Part shown: piece after piece, positions 17,998-25,958 of the stretch
How the letters are laid out: each line of letters begins with the position of its first letter
Numbering within the stretch: position 1 is the first letter of the stretch
Origin: Sphingomonas sp. Leaf412
Lineage (GTDB): Bacteria > Pseudomonadota > Alphaproteobacteria > Sphingomonadales > Sphingomonadaceae
DNA: 64,000 nucleotides
NCBI RefSeq assembly: GCF_001425405.1
Contig: NZ_LMQP01000002.1
Location: 357 to 64,356, forward strand
Direction: 5' to 3'
Translations under genes and position numbers: made by a program
Notes under the pieces: model-generated
The model's input: the letters and a program-made list of their open reading frames with translations, nothing else
The model's database searches: none
What the model was told of the DNA's origin: nothing

Positions 17998-18900
17998 TCA
18001 GATCGCGCCGCTGAACGTGTCGCATGCGGCGGGGTCGCCGGTTTCCATGCCCTTGCGCAGCCAGGCCTGACGCTGGGCCGACGTACCGTGGGTGAAGCTG
18101 TCGGGCATCACGCGGCCGGTGCTCTGGCGCTGGAGCGTGTCGTCGCCGATCGCCTGCGCCGCGCGCATGCCTTCCTCGACGTCGCCCGGATCGAGCCGCT
18201 GGCGGTTCTGCGCCGCCCAGACGCCGGCGTAGCAATCCGCCTGTAGTTCCAGCCGGACCGAGGCGGCGTTGCCCTCCGCCTCGCTGCCGCGCTGCTGCGC
18301 CTGCCGGACCTGATCCGCGGTGCCGAGCAAGTTCTGGATGTGGTGACCGAATTCGTGCGCCACGACGTAATATTGCGCGAAGTCGCCGGGCGCCTTGAAC
18401 TTGTTCTGCAACTCGTCGAAAAAGCTGGTGTCGAGGTAGATGCCCTGATCGGTCGGGCAATAGAACGGCCCCATCGCCGCCTGCGCCGCGCCGCAGCCCG
18501 ACTGGCCCGACCCGTCGTAGAAGCGCAGCATCGGCGGCTGGAACTGCGCGTTCGAGCGCGCGAACAGCGCCTGCCACGTGTTTTCGGCGTTGCTGAACGC
18601 CTGGCACGTGGTGCGGCGTGCGGGGCTGGCGTCGCAGACCTGCTGGACGCTTTCGCCCTTCGGCGCGCTTTGCGTCGTCGGGGCGCTGCCGCCGCCGCCG
18701 AACATGGAGCCGATGTTGCCCAGCCCGCCGAAGACCGCGAGCAGGATCAGGACGACGACCACGCCGCCGCAGCCGAAGCGGCTGGCGACCATCGGCAGCA
18801 GGCCGAGCAGGAGGCCGCCGCCCCCGCCGCCGATGCCGCCGCCGCCGCCGCCGCGCGCCTCGCCGACGTTGATGTCATTGTCATAGTCGTCGAGCCGCAT
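17998..18900 (-). CDS. ypfJ: Neutral zinc metallopeptidase (YpfJ/KPN_02809 family)
   Basis: The 300-residue protein has a glycine-rich N-terminus (GEARGGGGGGIGGGGGG), one membrane span (GCGGVVVVLILLAVFGGLGNIG) and an outward-facing zincin domain with HEFGHHIQNLLG, the zinc-binding HExxH. RLELQADCYAGVWA supplies further conserved residues. FYCPTDQGIYLDTSFFDEL is also typical. The substrate is unknown. The ATG at 18900 has a GGGGGG tract upstream. It is divergent from bdhA. Confidence 0.92.
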   Translation of the reverse strand: MRLDDYDNDINVGEARGGGGGGIGGGGGGLLLGLLPMVASRFGCGGVVVVLILLAVFGGLGNIGSMFGGGGSAPTTQSAPKGESVQQVCDASPARRTTCQAFSNAENTWQALFARSNAQFQPPMLRFYDGSGQSGCGAAQAAMGPFYCPTDQGIYLDTSFFDELQNKFKAPGDFAQYYVVAHEFGHHIQNLLGTADQVRQAQQRGSEAEGNAASVRLELQADCYAGVWAAQNRQRLDPGDVEEGMRAAQAIGDDTLQRQSTGRVMPDSFTHGTSAQRQAWLRKGMETGDPAACDTFSGAI

Positions 18901-19016
18901 GGCCTGTCCCCCCGTTCGGGTCATTATGGTTGCGGCATGAATGCGCCGCGCGCCCGTGGGTTGCAACGCCGCGTCCGCGCGTCGATGAGGGCGGCATTGA
19001 ACCAAGAGGAGTGGCC

Positions 19017-19802
19017 ATGTTCCTGAAGGGCAAGAGCGCGATCGTCACGGGCTCCACCAGCGGCATCGGGCTGGCGATCGCGCGCGCACTGGCGGGCGAG
19101 GGCGCGGCGGTGATGCTGAACGGTTTCGGCGAGGCGGATGCGATCGAGCGCGCGCGGGCGGAGCTGGCCGCGGCGAGCGGGGCGGGCGCGCTGTACGATG
19201 CGGCGGACATGACGAAGCCGGACGAGATCGCGGCGATGGTCGCGCGTGCCCATGCCGAATGGGGCGGGCCGGACATCGTGGTGAACAATGCCGGCATCCA
19301 GTTCGTGTCGCCGATCGCGGACTTTCCGGCGGACAAGTGGGATGCGATCGTCGCGATCAACCTGACCAGCGCGTTCCACACGATGCGCGCCGCGGTGCCG
19401 TTGATGCGGCAGCGGAAGTGGGGGCGGATCGTGTCGACCGCCTCGGCGCACAGCCTGGTCGCGAGCCCGAACAAGTCCGCCTATGTCGCCGCCAAGCACG
19501 GGCTGGTCGGGCTGACCAAGTCGGTGGCGCTGGAAACCGCGACCGACGGGATCACGGTCAATTGCATCTCCCCCGGCTATGTCTGGACCCCGCTGGTCGA
19601 GAGCCAGATCCCCGACACGATGAAGGCGCGGGGCATGACGAAGGAGCAGGTCATGAACGACGTCCTGCTGGCCGCGCAGCCGACAAAGCAGTTCGTGACG
19701 CCCGAGCAGGTGGCGGCGTTCGCGCTGTTCCTGTGCCGCGACGAGGCGGCGGCGATCACGGGCGCGAACCTGTCCGCGGACGGCGGCTGGACGGCGCAGT
19801 GA
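19017..19802 (+). CDS. bdhA: 3-hydroxybutyrate dehydrogenase (short-chain dehydrogenase)
   Basis: This enzyme oxidises D-3-hydroxybutyrate to acetoacetate with NAD, the step after PHB breakdown. The 261-residue SDR has the cofactor loop TGSTSGIGLAIARALAGEG, NNAGIQFVSPIADFP, the catalytic Ser (STASAHSLVAS) and YVAAKHG, then NCISPGYVWTPLVESQIPDTMKARGMTKEQ, which is characteristic of 3-hydroxybutyrate dehydrogenases rather than generic SDRs. AGAGGAG precedes the ATG. The last base of its stop is the first base of the next gene's ATG. A PHB depolymerase is about 39 kb away in this window. Confidence 0.9.
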   Translation: MFLKGKSAIVTGSTSGIGLAIARALAGEGAAVMLNGFGEADAIERARAELAAASGAGALYDAADMTKPDEIAAMVARAHAEWGGPDIVVNNAGIQFVSPIADFPADKWDAIVAINLTSAFHTMRAAVPLMRQRKWGRIVSTASAHSLVASPNKSAYVAAKHGLVGLTKSVALETATDGITVNCISPGYVWTPLVESQIPDTMKARGMTKEQVMNDVLLAAQPTKQFVTPEQVAAFALFLCRDEAAAITGANLSADGGWTAQ

Positions 19803-20410
19803 TGTTTTGGGCAATGACGGGGCTTCCGGCGCTGTCGCTGCTGGCCGCGCCCGCCGCGGCGCAGACCGACTGGCGGCGCGTCGCGACCCCGACGGATCGC
19901 GCGCGGCTGGCGGACTGGCGCACGGTCTGGGCGGGCGCGCTGGCGCGCGCGCGCGCGGGCGGGGCGGGGGCGGAGATCGCGGCGGCGGGGGCGCTGTTCG
20001 ACTACGACCGCGCCTTGCCGCGACCGGTCCCGCCCGCGGGCGACTATCGCTGTCGCATCGTGAAGCTGGGTGCGGCGAAGCGGTGGATGCTGCCCTATGT
20101 CGCCTATCCCTTCTTCGCCTGTCGCGTGGCGGTGACGGCTTCGGGGGCGGGGGAAACGGTCACGCTGGCGAAGCTGACGGGATCGCAGCGGCAGGTCGGG
20201 ACGATCCATCCGCGCGACGGCGAGCGCGCGGTGTTCCTGGGCACGCTGATGTACGGATACGAGGATCGCCCGTTGCCGTACGGCCGCGACGCGAAGCGCG
20301 ACGTGGCGGGATGGGTCGAGCGGATCGGGGAACGGCGCTGGCGGATGGCGATGCCGTCGCCGGCGTTCGAATCGATGCTGGACGTGATGGAGCTGGTGCC
20401 GGTCGATTGA
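19802..20410 (+). CDS. DUF4893-type secreted protein
   Basis: The 202-residue product has a signal peptide (MTGLPALSLLAAPAAAQ) and a domain matching DUF4893: DWRRVATPTDRARLADWRTVW, GDYRCRIVKLG, YVAYPFFACRV, LGTLMYGYEDRPLPYGRDAKRDVAGWVERIG. The two cysteines (DYRCR, FFACR) may form a disulfide. Function is unknown. The ATG at 19802 overlaps the bdhA stop by one base; a second ATG at 19814 gives an equally good signal peptide. Coupling to bdhA is evident from the overlap. Confidence 0.75.
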   Translation: MFWAMTGLPALSLLAAPAAAQTDWRRVATPTDRARLADWRTVWAGALARARAGGAGAEIAAAGALFDYDRALPRPVPPAGDYRCRIVKLGAAKRWMLPYVAYPFFACRVAVTASGAGETVTLAKLTGSQRQVGTIHPRDGERAVFLGTLMYGYEDRPLPYGRDAKRDVAGWVERIGERRWRMAMPSPAFESMLDVMELVPVD

Positions 20411-20413
20411 CCT

Positions 20414-20482
20414 CCGTTCGTGCCGACCGAAGTCGAAGTACGTGCGTTGCGCGTGGCCTTCGACTTCGCTCAGGCCGAACGG
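20414..20482. repeat. REP-like palindrome, family A
   Basis: CCGTTCGTGCCGACCGAAGT at the left and CTTCGCTCAGGCCGAACGG at the right form a long imperfect hairpin. It lies between the convergent ends of the DUF4893 gene and the thioesterase gene. Confidence 0.85.
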
Positions 20483-20490
20483 GGGGCAGG

Positions 20491-20886
20491 TTATTCCCCC
20501 ATGAACGGTGCCGCGATCTCCGGCCGTACGCGGAGCAGGCGGCCCGTCGCGCGGTCCATCAGCGCCCAGGTCGTGACGCCTTCCACCAATGTGCGCCCGG
20601 TCGCGTCGACGAAGCGGACGTGGCGGTCGAAGCGCGCGCCGCGGGGCGGTTCGGGCACCCACGTCTCGCCGGTCACGCTTTCGCCGACCGACAGGTTGCC
20701 GCGATAGTCGATGACGTGGCGCGTCACGACCCAGACCATCGTCGCGCGATGTTCGGGCGGGGCGATCGCGTCCCAATGCGCCACCGCGATGTCCTGGATC
20801 CAGCGGACCCACACCGCATTGTTGACGTGGCCCAGCTCGTCGATGTCCGCCGGCGACGCGGTGAACCCCTGTGCAAAGCGGGTCAC
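20491..20886 (-). CDS. Acyl-CoA thioesterase (hot-dog fold)
   Basis: The 131-residue protein has the 4HBT signature ASPADIDELGHVNNAVWVRWIQDIA, where the Asp and the HVNN loop form the active site. VTRHVIDYRGNLSVGESV and FVDATGRTLVEGVTTWALMD complete the fold. The substrate is not predictable; it may be the YbgC/FadM type. The start is GTG at 20886 within GTGA, overlapping the stop of the upstream DedA gene. It is the last of four overlapping minus-strand genes (ptrB, DUF2059, DedA, thioesterase). Confidence 0.85.
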   Translation of the reverse strand: MTRFAQGFTASPADIDELGHVNNAVWVRWIQDIAVAHWDAIAPPEHRATMVWVVTRHVIDYRGNLSVGESVTGETWVPEPPRGARFDRHVRFVDATGRTLVEGVTTWALMDRATGRLLRVRPEIAAPFMGE

Positions 20887-21446
20887 GCGCGCCGGTCCCG
20901 GTGCCAGCGCCACAGCGCGAAGACCGCCCCCGCCGCCAGCAATGCGCCGATCAGCCACCACAATCGTGCGTCGTGGCGCAGCCGCCCCAGCGCCTCCTCG
21001 AACGCCTCCCCGAACAGATAGCCGATCGTGGCGAAGGTCACGCCCCACAGCGCCGCCGACACGGCGTTGACCGCGGCATACAGCCGGTGCGGCACCGCGG
21101 TCGTGCCGATCGCGATCGGGCTGACGGTGCGCAGGCCGTACAGGAAGCGGAAGGCGAAGATGAAGCCGATCGGCCGCCGTTCCACCAGGTCGACCGCACG
21201 GCGGAAGGCGGGGCGTTCGCGCGCCGCGACGACCCAGCGGTGGTCGCGGAAGCGCCGCCCGAACCCGAACCAGCCCTGATCCGCGACGAACGAACCCAGC
21301 GCGCCCGCCGCCATCGCCAGCGGCAGCGCGATAAGCCCCTGATGCGCGAGCAGCCCGCCCGCGATCACCGCCGCCTCGCCCTCCAGCGCGGCGCCCGCGA
21401 ACACCGCGGCGGCGCCCCAGCGCGCGACGAGCGCCTCGATGCTCAC
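20883..21446 (-). CDS. DedA-family membrane protein (second copy)
   Basis: The 187-residue membrane protein has the DedA/VTT pattern: FAGAALEGEAAVIAGGLLAHQG, the reentrant GALGSFVADQGWFGFGRRF, and FIFAFRFLYGLRTVSPIAIG with the conserved F-R-F-x-x-x-x-R. It is distinct from the DedA gene at 7.1 kb. Both ends overlap their neighbours by 4 bp, so it is translated as part of a tight operon. Its substrate (undecaprenyl phosphate or phosphatidylethanolamine in known members) cannot be told from sequence. Confidence 0.85.
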   Translation of the reverse strand: MSIEALVARWGAAAVFAGAALEGEAAVIAGGLLAHQGLIALPLAMAAGALGSFVADQGWFGFGRRFRDHRWVVAARERPAFRRAVDLVERRPIGFIFAFRFLYGLRTVSPIAIGTTAVPHRLYAAVNAVSAALWGVTFATIGYLFGEAFEEALGRLRHDARLWWLIGALLAAGAVFALWRWHRDRRA

Positions 21447-21874
21447 TTTGTGCAGAGCTTTCCGGTGTCCTTGCAGAAGGCGGCGCGCGTTTCGGTGGCA
21501 AGGTCGAATTTGTCCATCGCATTTCGCGCAGCAGCGACGGCGGCAGGCGTGGCAGCGGTATAGCGTGCCGCGACAGTCGATTCGTTGAATGCCGCGATGG
21601 CGCGCAGGTCGGCAATCGACAGTCGTTTGGCGTAGGCTACCGCCATTTCGCGCCGAACTGTCAGCATCGCGGCGTTGGCGGTCGCCTTCGCCTGCGCGCG
21701 CAATTTCGTTTGTTCGGCGGGGGTCAGATCGGGGGTGGCGCGAAGTAGCTTCTCCGTCTCATCCGCAATCACCATCGGCGCGAGGCGGGAGAAGGCTCCC
21801 GAACCCGCGACCCGTTCGCCCAGCGCCATCGCTTCCGGACTGGCGGCCTGCGCCGCCAGCAGCAGCAGGATCAT
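21443..21874 (-). CDS. DUF2059-like secreted protein
   Basis: The 143-residue product has a short signal peptide (MILLLLAAQAASPEA) and a helical body. It has the DUF2059-like segment MLTVRREMAVAYAKRLSIADLRAIAAFNESTVAARY, ending in a cysteine pair (FCKDTGKLCTK). Family function is unknown. The ATG at 21874 overlaps the ptrB stop in ATGA. The fourth-gene spacing pattern shows it is translated with the peptidase upstream. Confidence 0.75.
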   Translation of the reverse strand: MILLLLAAQAASPEAMALGERVAGSGAFSRLAPMVIADETEKLLRATPDLTPAEQTKLRAQAKATANAAMLTVRREMAVAYAKRLSIADLRAIAAFNESTVAARYTAATPAAVAAARNAMDKFDLATETRAAFCKDTGKLCTK

Positions 21875-23958
21875 TCCTCCACCCCCAGTTGCCACAGGAC
21901 GAAGGCATGTTCCTCCGCGCCCTCGCGCAGGCTCTCGAACCGGCCCGACTTGCCGCCGTGCCCCGCGCCCATGTTGGTCTTCAGCAGCAGGAGGTTGTCG
22001 TCGGTCTTCGTCGCGCGCAGCTTCGCCGCCCATTTGGCCGGTTCCCAATAGGTAACGCGCGGGTCGTTGAGGCCGCCCGAGATGAACATCGGCGGATAAT
22101 CCTGCGCGCGGACGTTGTCGTACGGGCTGTAGCCGCGGATCAGGTCGAAGGCGGCCTTGTCCTCGATCGGGTTCCCCCATTCGGGCCATTCGCCCGGCGT
22201 CAGCGGCAGGCTTTCGTCCAGCATGGTGTTGAGCACGTCGACGAAGGGCACGTCGGCGATCACCGCGCCCCACAGGTCCGGGTCGGAATTGACCACCGCG
22301 CCCATCAGCTCGCCGCCCGCGGAGCGGCCCGCGATCGCGATCTTTCCGGCGCTGGTCCAGCCCTGCGCCACCAGCCCCTTCGCCACGTCGACGAAATCGG
22401 TGAAGGTGTTCGACCGCTTCTCCAGCTTCCCGTCGTGATACCATTGCTGGCCCAGATCGTCGCCGCCGCGGATGTGCGCGATGGCATAGGCCATGCCGCG
22501 ATCGAGCAGGCTGAGCCGCCCGGTCGAGAAGCCCGGTGCGATGGCATGACCGTAGGCGCCGTAGGAATACAGGAACAGGGGACGCGATCCGTCGCGCGGG
22601 AAATCCTTCGGATAGACGATCGACACCGGGATCATCGTCCCGTCCCGCGCCGCGATCTCCAGCCGCTGCGTCTCGTATCCCGACGCGTCGTAGCCCGACG
22701 GGATGGTCTGCGTCTTGAGCACCGTCATCTCGCCCGAAGCGACGTCATAGTCGTAGACCGTGCCCGGCGTGACCATCGATTCGTAGCCGAGCCGGATGAC
22801 CGTCTGGTCGTATTCGGGATTGTCGCCGGTGCCCGCGGCGTAGCTGGCCTCCGGAAAGGACAGGCGTTTCGGCGCGCCGCCGTCATAGCCGTGGATCTCG
22901 ACCTGATCGAGCCCGTCCTCGCGCCCCTCCACGATGAAGAAATCGGCGAAACACTCGACCCCGGTCATGTAGAAGCGCGGGGAGGGGGCGATCAGTTCGG
23001 TCCACTCGCCGGGCGTCGCGATCGGCGCGGTGCACAGCCGCCACATCGGATCGATGTCGTTGGTGTGGACGAACAACGTGTCGCCGTGCGTGTCGACGTC
23101 ATATTCGCGGCCCGGCTTTCGCGGCGCGACCATGATCGGCTCCGCGAGCGGGTCGTTGGCGGGATACAGGCGGATTTCGGTCGTGTCGTGGCTGCTGGCC
23201 ACCAGCGCGATCCACTTGCGGTCGCTGGTTTCGCTGACCCCGACCGAGAAGACGGGATCGTACTCGTAATACAGCGTCGCGTCGTCGGCGCTGGGCGTGC
23301 CCAGCACGTGATATTTGATCGTGCGCGTGCGCCAGTTCTCGTCGGTCAGGCCATACAGGATGCCGCGCCCGTCGCTGGTGAAGACGATGTTGCCGATCGT
23401 CCCCTCGATCGAGGTGTCGCCCCATTTGCCCGCGGCGCCGGGGATGATCTCGTCAAGCGTTTCCGCGCCGGTCAGGCTCTCGAAGCGGATGGTGTAGCGT
23501 TCGGAGCCGTCGTCGTCGGTCGAATAGGCCATGACGCGGCCGTCCTCGCTGATCGCGACCGCGCCGAGGCGGAAATATTCCTTCCCCGCCGCCAGTGCGA
23601 CCTCGTCCAGGAACAGCTGGTCATCGCCCCCCGCGACGGGCCTGCGCCACCATTTGCGATATTCGCCGCCGGTTTCGTAGGCGGTCCAGTACAGCCAGTC
23701 GCCGTCCTTCTGCGGCACGGTCGATTCGTCTTCCTTGATGCGCGCCTTCATCTCCTCGTACAGGCGGTCCACCAGCGGGCGGTGCGGCGCCATCTGCGCC
23801 TCGAAATAGGCGTTCTCCGCCTCCAGATACGCCAGCACGTCCTTGTCATCGACGTCGGGATAATTGGGATCGCGCAGCCAGGCCCAGGGGTCCTCGATCG
23901 TGACGCCGTGATGCGTGAAGGAATGCGGGCGGGTGGCGGCGATGGGGGGGGTGGTCAT
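21871..23958 (-). CDS. ptrB: Oligopeptidase B (S9 family serine peptidase)
   Basis: The 695-residue enzyme hydrolyses short peptides after basic residues. It has an N-terminal seven-bladed propeller (SHDTTEIRLYPANDP, RKWIALVAS and similar blades) and a C-terminal alpha/beta hydrolase domain. IAIAGRSAGGELMGAV carries the nucleophile Ser. The triad is completed by Asp in FISGGLNDPRVTYWEPAKW and His in MGAGHGGKSGR. It begins VTIEDPWAWLRDPNYP, a family hallmark. No clear ribosome-binding site precedes the ATG at 23958. It is the first gene of a four-gene operon. Confidence 0.95.
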   Translation of the reverse strand: MTTPPIAATRPHSFTHHGVTIEDPWAWLRDPNYPDVDDKDVLAYLEAENAYFEAQMAPHRPLVDRLYEEMKARIKEDESTVPQKDGDWLYWTAYETGGEYRKWWRRPVAGGDDQLFLDEVALAAGKEYFRLGAVAISEDGRVMAYSTDDDGSERYTIRFESLTGAETLDEIIPGAAGKWGDTSIEGTIGNIVFTSDGRGILYGLTDENWRTRTIKYHVLGTPSADDATLYYEYDPVFSVGVSETSDRKWIALVASSHDTTEIRLYPANDPLAEPIMVAPRKPGREYDVDTHGDTLFVHTNDIDPMWRLCTAPIATPGEWTELIAPSPRFYMTGVECFADFFIVEGREDGLDQVEIHGYDGGAPKRLSFPEASYAAGTGDNPEYDQTVIRLGYESMVTPGTVYDYDVASGEMTVLKTQTIPSGYDASGYETQRLEIAARDGTMIPVSIVYPKDFPRDGSRPLFLYSYGAYGHAIAPGFSTGRLSLLDRGMAYAIAHIRGGDDLGQQWYHDGKLEKRSNTFTDFVDVAKGLVAQGWTSAGKIAIAGRSAGGELMGAVVNSDPDLWGAVIADVPFVDVLNTMLDESLPLTPGEWPEWGNPIEDKAAFDLIRGYSPYDNVRAQDYPPMFISGGLNDPRVTYWEPAKWAAKLRATKTDDNLLLLKTNMGAGHGGKSGRFESLREGAEEHAFVLWQLGVEE

Positions 23959-23989
23959 ATGAGCGCTGTAGCGTGCCTAACATCCCACC

Positions 23990-24084
23990 GTCACCCCGGA
24001 CTTGATCCGGGGCCCATCGTGCCGCACATCCGCGATCGATGTTCATGCGGCACGATGGATGCCGGATCAGGTCCGGCATGACGG
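23990..24084. repeat. REP-like double palindrome, family D
   Basis: Outer arms CGTCACCCCGGACTTGATCC and GGATCAGGTCCGGCATGACG enclose an inner pair, CCATCGTGCCGCA and TGCGGCACGATGG. It fills the space between divergent ptrB and gluQ, so both promoters must lie within or beside it. The gluQ start codon is 8 bp beyond its right end. Confidence 0.85.
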
Positions 24085-24091
24085 GGGCAGG

Positions 24092-24907
24092 GTGACGACC
24101 ACCCGCTTCGCGCCGTCGCCGACCGGGCGGCTCCATATGGGGCACGCCTATTCCGCCATCCTCGCGCACGATTTCGCGCGCGCGCGGGGCGGGCGGTTCC
24201 TGCTGCGGATCGAGGATATCGACGGGACGCGGAGCCGGGCGGAGCATGTCGCGACGATCCGCGACGACCTGTCGTGGCTGGGGCTGACATGGGACGGCCC
24301 GGTCGTGTTCCAGTCGCAGCGATTGCCGCTCTATCAGGCGGCGCTCGATCGCCTGCGCGACATGAGGCTGCTCTATCGCTGCTATTGCACGCGCGCGGAG
24401 ATCGCGGAGGCGGCGAGCGCGCCGCACGGGGCGGTGGCGGTCTATCCCGGAACGTGCCGCGGCGCGCCCGTGCGCGATGCGCCCTTCTGCTGGCGGATCG
24501 ACATGGCGGCGGCGGTGGCGCGGGCGGGGCCGCTGGCGTGGACCGACCATGGGGTGCCCGTCGCCGCTATCCCCGCGGCGCAGGGTGACGTGGTGCTGGC
24601 GCGCAAGGATGCGCCCGCCAGCTATCATCTGGCGGTGACGGTCGACGATGCGGCGCAGGGCGTGACCGACGTGGTGCGTGGGGTCGATCTGTTCGAGGCG
24701 ACGCACGTCCATCGCCTGTTGCAGGCGCTGCTGGTCCTGCCGGTGCCGGGCTGGCACCACCATGCGTTGCTGACCGGCGCGGACGGGGAGCGGCTGGCGA
24801 AGCGCAACGGCGCGCCGACGCTGGCGGCGATGCGCGCGGCGGGGGTGGACGGGGCGGCGGTGGCGGCGGAGTTGCGGGCGAAATCCGGGTCGTCATTGCG
24901 AGCGTAG
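24092..24907 (+). CDS. gluQ: Glutamyl-Q tRNA(Asp) synthetase
   Basis: GluQ-RS attaches glutamate to the queuosine base of tRNA-Asp. It resembles the catalytic half of glutamyl-tRNA synthetase without the anticodon domain. The HIGH-type motif is RFAPSPTGRLHMGHAYSAIL, the KMSKS-type is GERLAKRNGAPTL, and the zinc-site cysteines are RCYCTRAE with YPGTCRG. Start GTG at 24092 follows GGGGCAGG. The last residues (SSLRA) and the stop codon are written by the left end of a family B repeat, so the natural C-terminus has been replaced. The family end near the KMSKS loop and the tail helix is otherwise intact. Confidence 0.93.
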   Translation: MTTTRFAPSPTGRLHMGHAYSAILAHDFARARGGRFLLRIEDIDGTRSRAEHVATIRDDLSWLGLTWDGPVVFQSQRLPLYQAALDRLRDMRLLYRCYCTRAEIAEAASAPHGAVAVYPGTCRGAPVRDAPFCWRIDMAAAVARAGPLAWTDHGVPVAAIPAAQGDVVLARKDAPASYHLAVTVDDAAQGVTDVVRGVDLFEATHVHRLLQALLVLPVPGWHHHALLTGADGERLAKRNGAPTLAAMRAAGVDGAAVAAELRAKSGSSLRA

Positions 24908-24965
24908 CGAAGCAATGCAGGGTTCCGCGCGCCGCCCTGGATTGCTTCGCTGCGCTCGCAATGAC
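24892..24965. repeat. REP-like palindrome, family B, overlapping the gluQ 3' end
   Basis: GTCATTGCGAGCGTAGCGAA on the left pairs with TTCGCTGCGCTCGCAATGAC on the right, with a small GCAGGG/CCCTGG inner pair. The first 16 bases are translated as the end of GluQ and the TAG within GCGTAGCG is its stop codon. Confidence 0.9.
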
Positions 24966-25018
24966 GGCGAGGCGACGACGCCATTGCCCGGCCGCGACCG
25001 CGCGCCTACATTGGCGTC

Positions 25019-25249
25019 ATGAACACTTTCCTCGTCATCCTGCTGATCGCGGCGATGATCGCCACCGTCGTCGCGCTGGTGCGCGGCGTGGTCAGCTTCC
25101 TCCAGCAATCCTCCGCCGAGGTCCACGGACAGGCGGGGCCGAGCGCGGCGCAGTTGAAATCGAACAAGATGATGCAGATGCGCGTCTTCTTCCAGGCGCT
25201 CGCGATCCTGATCGTGGTCGTGATCCTGTTCGCGGCGGGCCGCACCTAA
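25019..25249 (+). CDS. Twin-transmembrane small protein (HIG1-like)
   Basis: The 76-residue protein has two membrane helices (FLVILLIAAMIATVVALVRGVVSFL and FFQALAILIVVVILFAAG) joined by a polar loop with LKSNKMMQMRVFFQ. This is the layout of HIG1-type twin-transmembrane proteins common in alphaproteobacteria, relatives of eukaryotic respiratory supercomplex factors. The bacterial role is not established. It lies 111 bp upstream of the cobalamin adenosyltransferase; the intervening 25250-25359 contains only degenerate palindromic sequence. Confidence 0.85.
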   Translation: MNTFLVILLIAAMIATVVALVRGVVSFLQQSSAEVHGQAGPSAAQLKSNKMMQMRVFFQALAILIVVVILFAAGRT

Positions 25250-25359
25250 CCTTTCCGGCGCCGTCATCCGTTCGGGCCGAGCGCGATCGGATCCCGGACC
25301 CGGCGCCTGCCCTTCGACGTCGATCGTGGCGGACGGAGGACGTCACCCGGAGCCGATGC

Positions 25360-25917
25360 GTGGTAAAGCTGACCAAGATCTACACCCGCACGGGCGACGG
25401 CGGCACGACCGGACTGGTCGACGGCAGTCGCGTGTCGAAGTCCGACTCGCGCGTGGCGGCGATCGGCGACGTCGACGAACTGAACAGCGCGCTGGGCGTC
25501 GCGATCGCGTCGCTTCATGGCGGCGACGTCCTGCATTCGCTGTCGCGCGTGCAGAACGACCTGTTCGACCTGGGCGCCGACCTCGCCACGCCGGGCGACG
25601 ATTTCACCCCCAGCGACATGACCTTGCGGATCGTGGCGTCGCAGGTGAACCGGCTGGAACAGGATATCGACGCGATGAACGCCACGCTCGACCCGCTGGC
25701 CAGCTTCATCCTGCCGGGCGGGGACGCGGCGCACCTGCACCTGGCGCGTGCGATCGCGCGGCGGGCGGAGCGGGCGGTGGCGGCGATGGGCGCGACGGCG
25801 AACCCGAATGCGTTGATCTACCTCAATCGCTTGTCGGATTTCCTTTTCGTCGCCTGCCGGTACGTGAACAAATCGGGCGGGGGCGACGTTCTGTGGGTGC
25901 CGGGCGCGATGCGCTGA
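25360..25917 (+). CDS. Cob(I)yrinic acid a,c-diamide adenosyltransferase, PduO type
   Basis: The 185-residue enzyme transfers the adenosyl group of ATP to cob(I)alamin. It has the PduO N-terminal ATP site (KIYTRTGDGGTTGLVDGSRVSKSD), then RVAAIGDVDELNSALGV, QNDLFDLGADLATPG, and FILPGGDAAHLHLARAIARRAERAVAA with the conserved ARxxxRRAER motif. LIYLNRLSDFLFVACRYVN ends the family core. The start is GTG at 25360 with CCGGAG upstream. It precedes egtB by 41 bp and may be co-transcribed with the ergothioneine genes. Confidence 0.93.
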   Translation: MVKLTKIYTRTGDGGTTGLVDGSRVSKSDSRVAAIGDVDELNSALGVAIASLHGGDVLHSLSRVQNDLFDLGADLATPGDDFTPSDMTLRIVASQVNRLEQDIDAMNATLDPLASFILPGGDAAHLHLARAIARRAERAVAAMGATANPNALIYLNRLSDFLFVACRYVNKSGGGDVLWVPGAMR

Positions 25918-25958
25918 CGCCGGTCTCCCGACGCGGGCGGGGTTGGGAGAAGCAGCAC

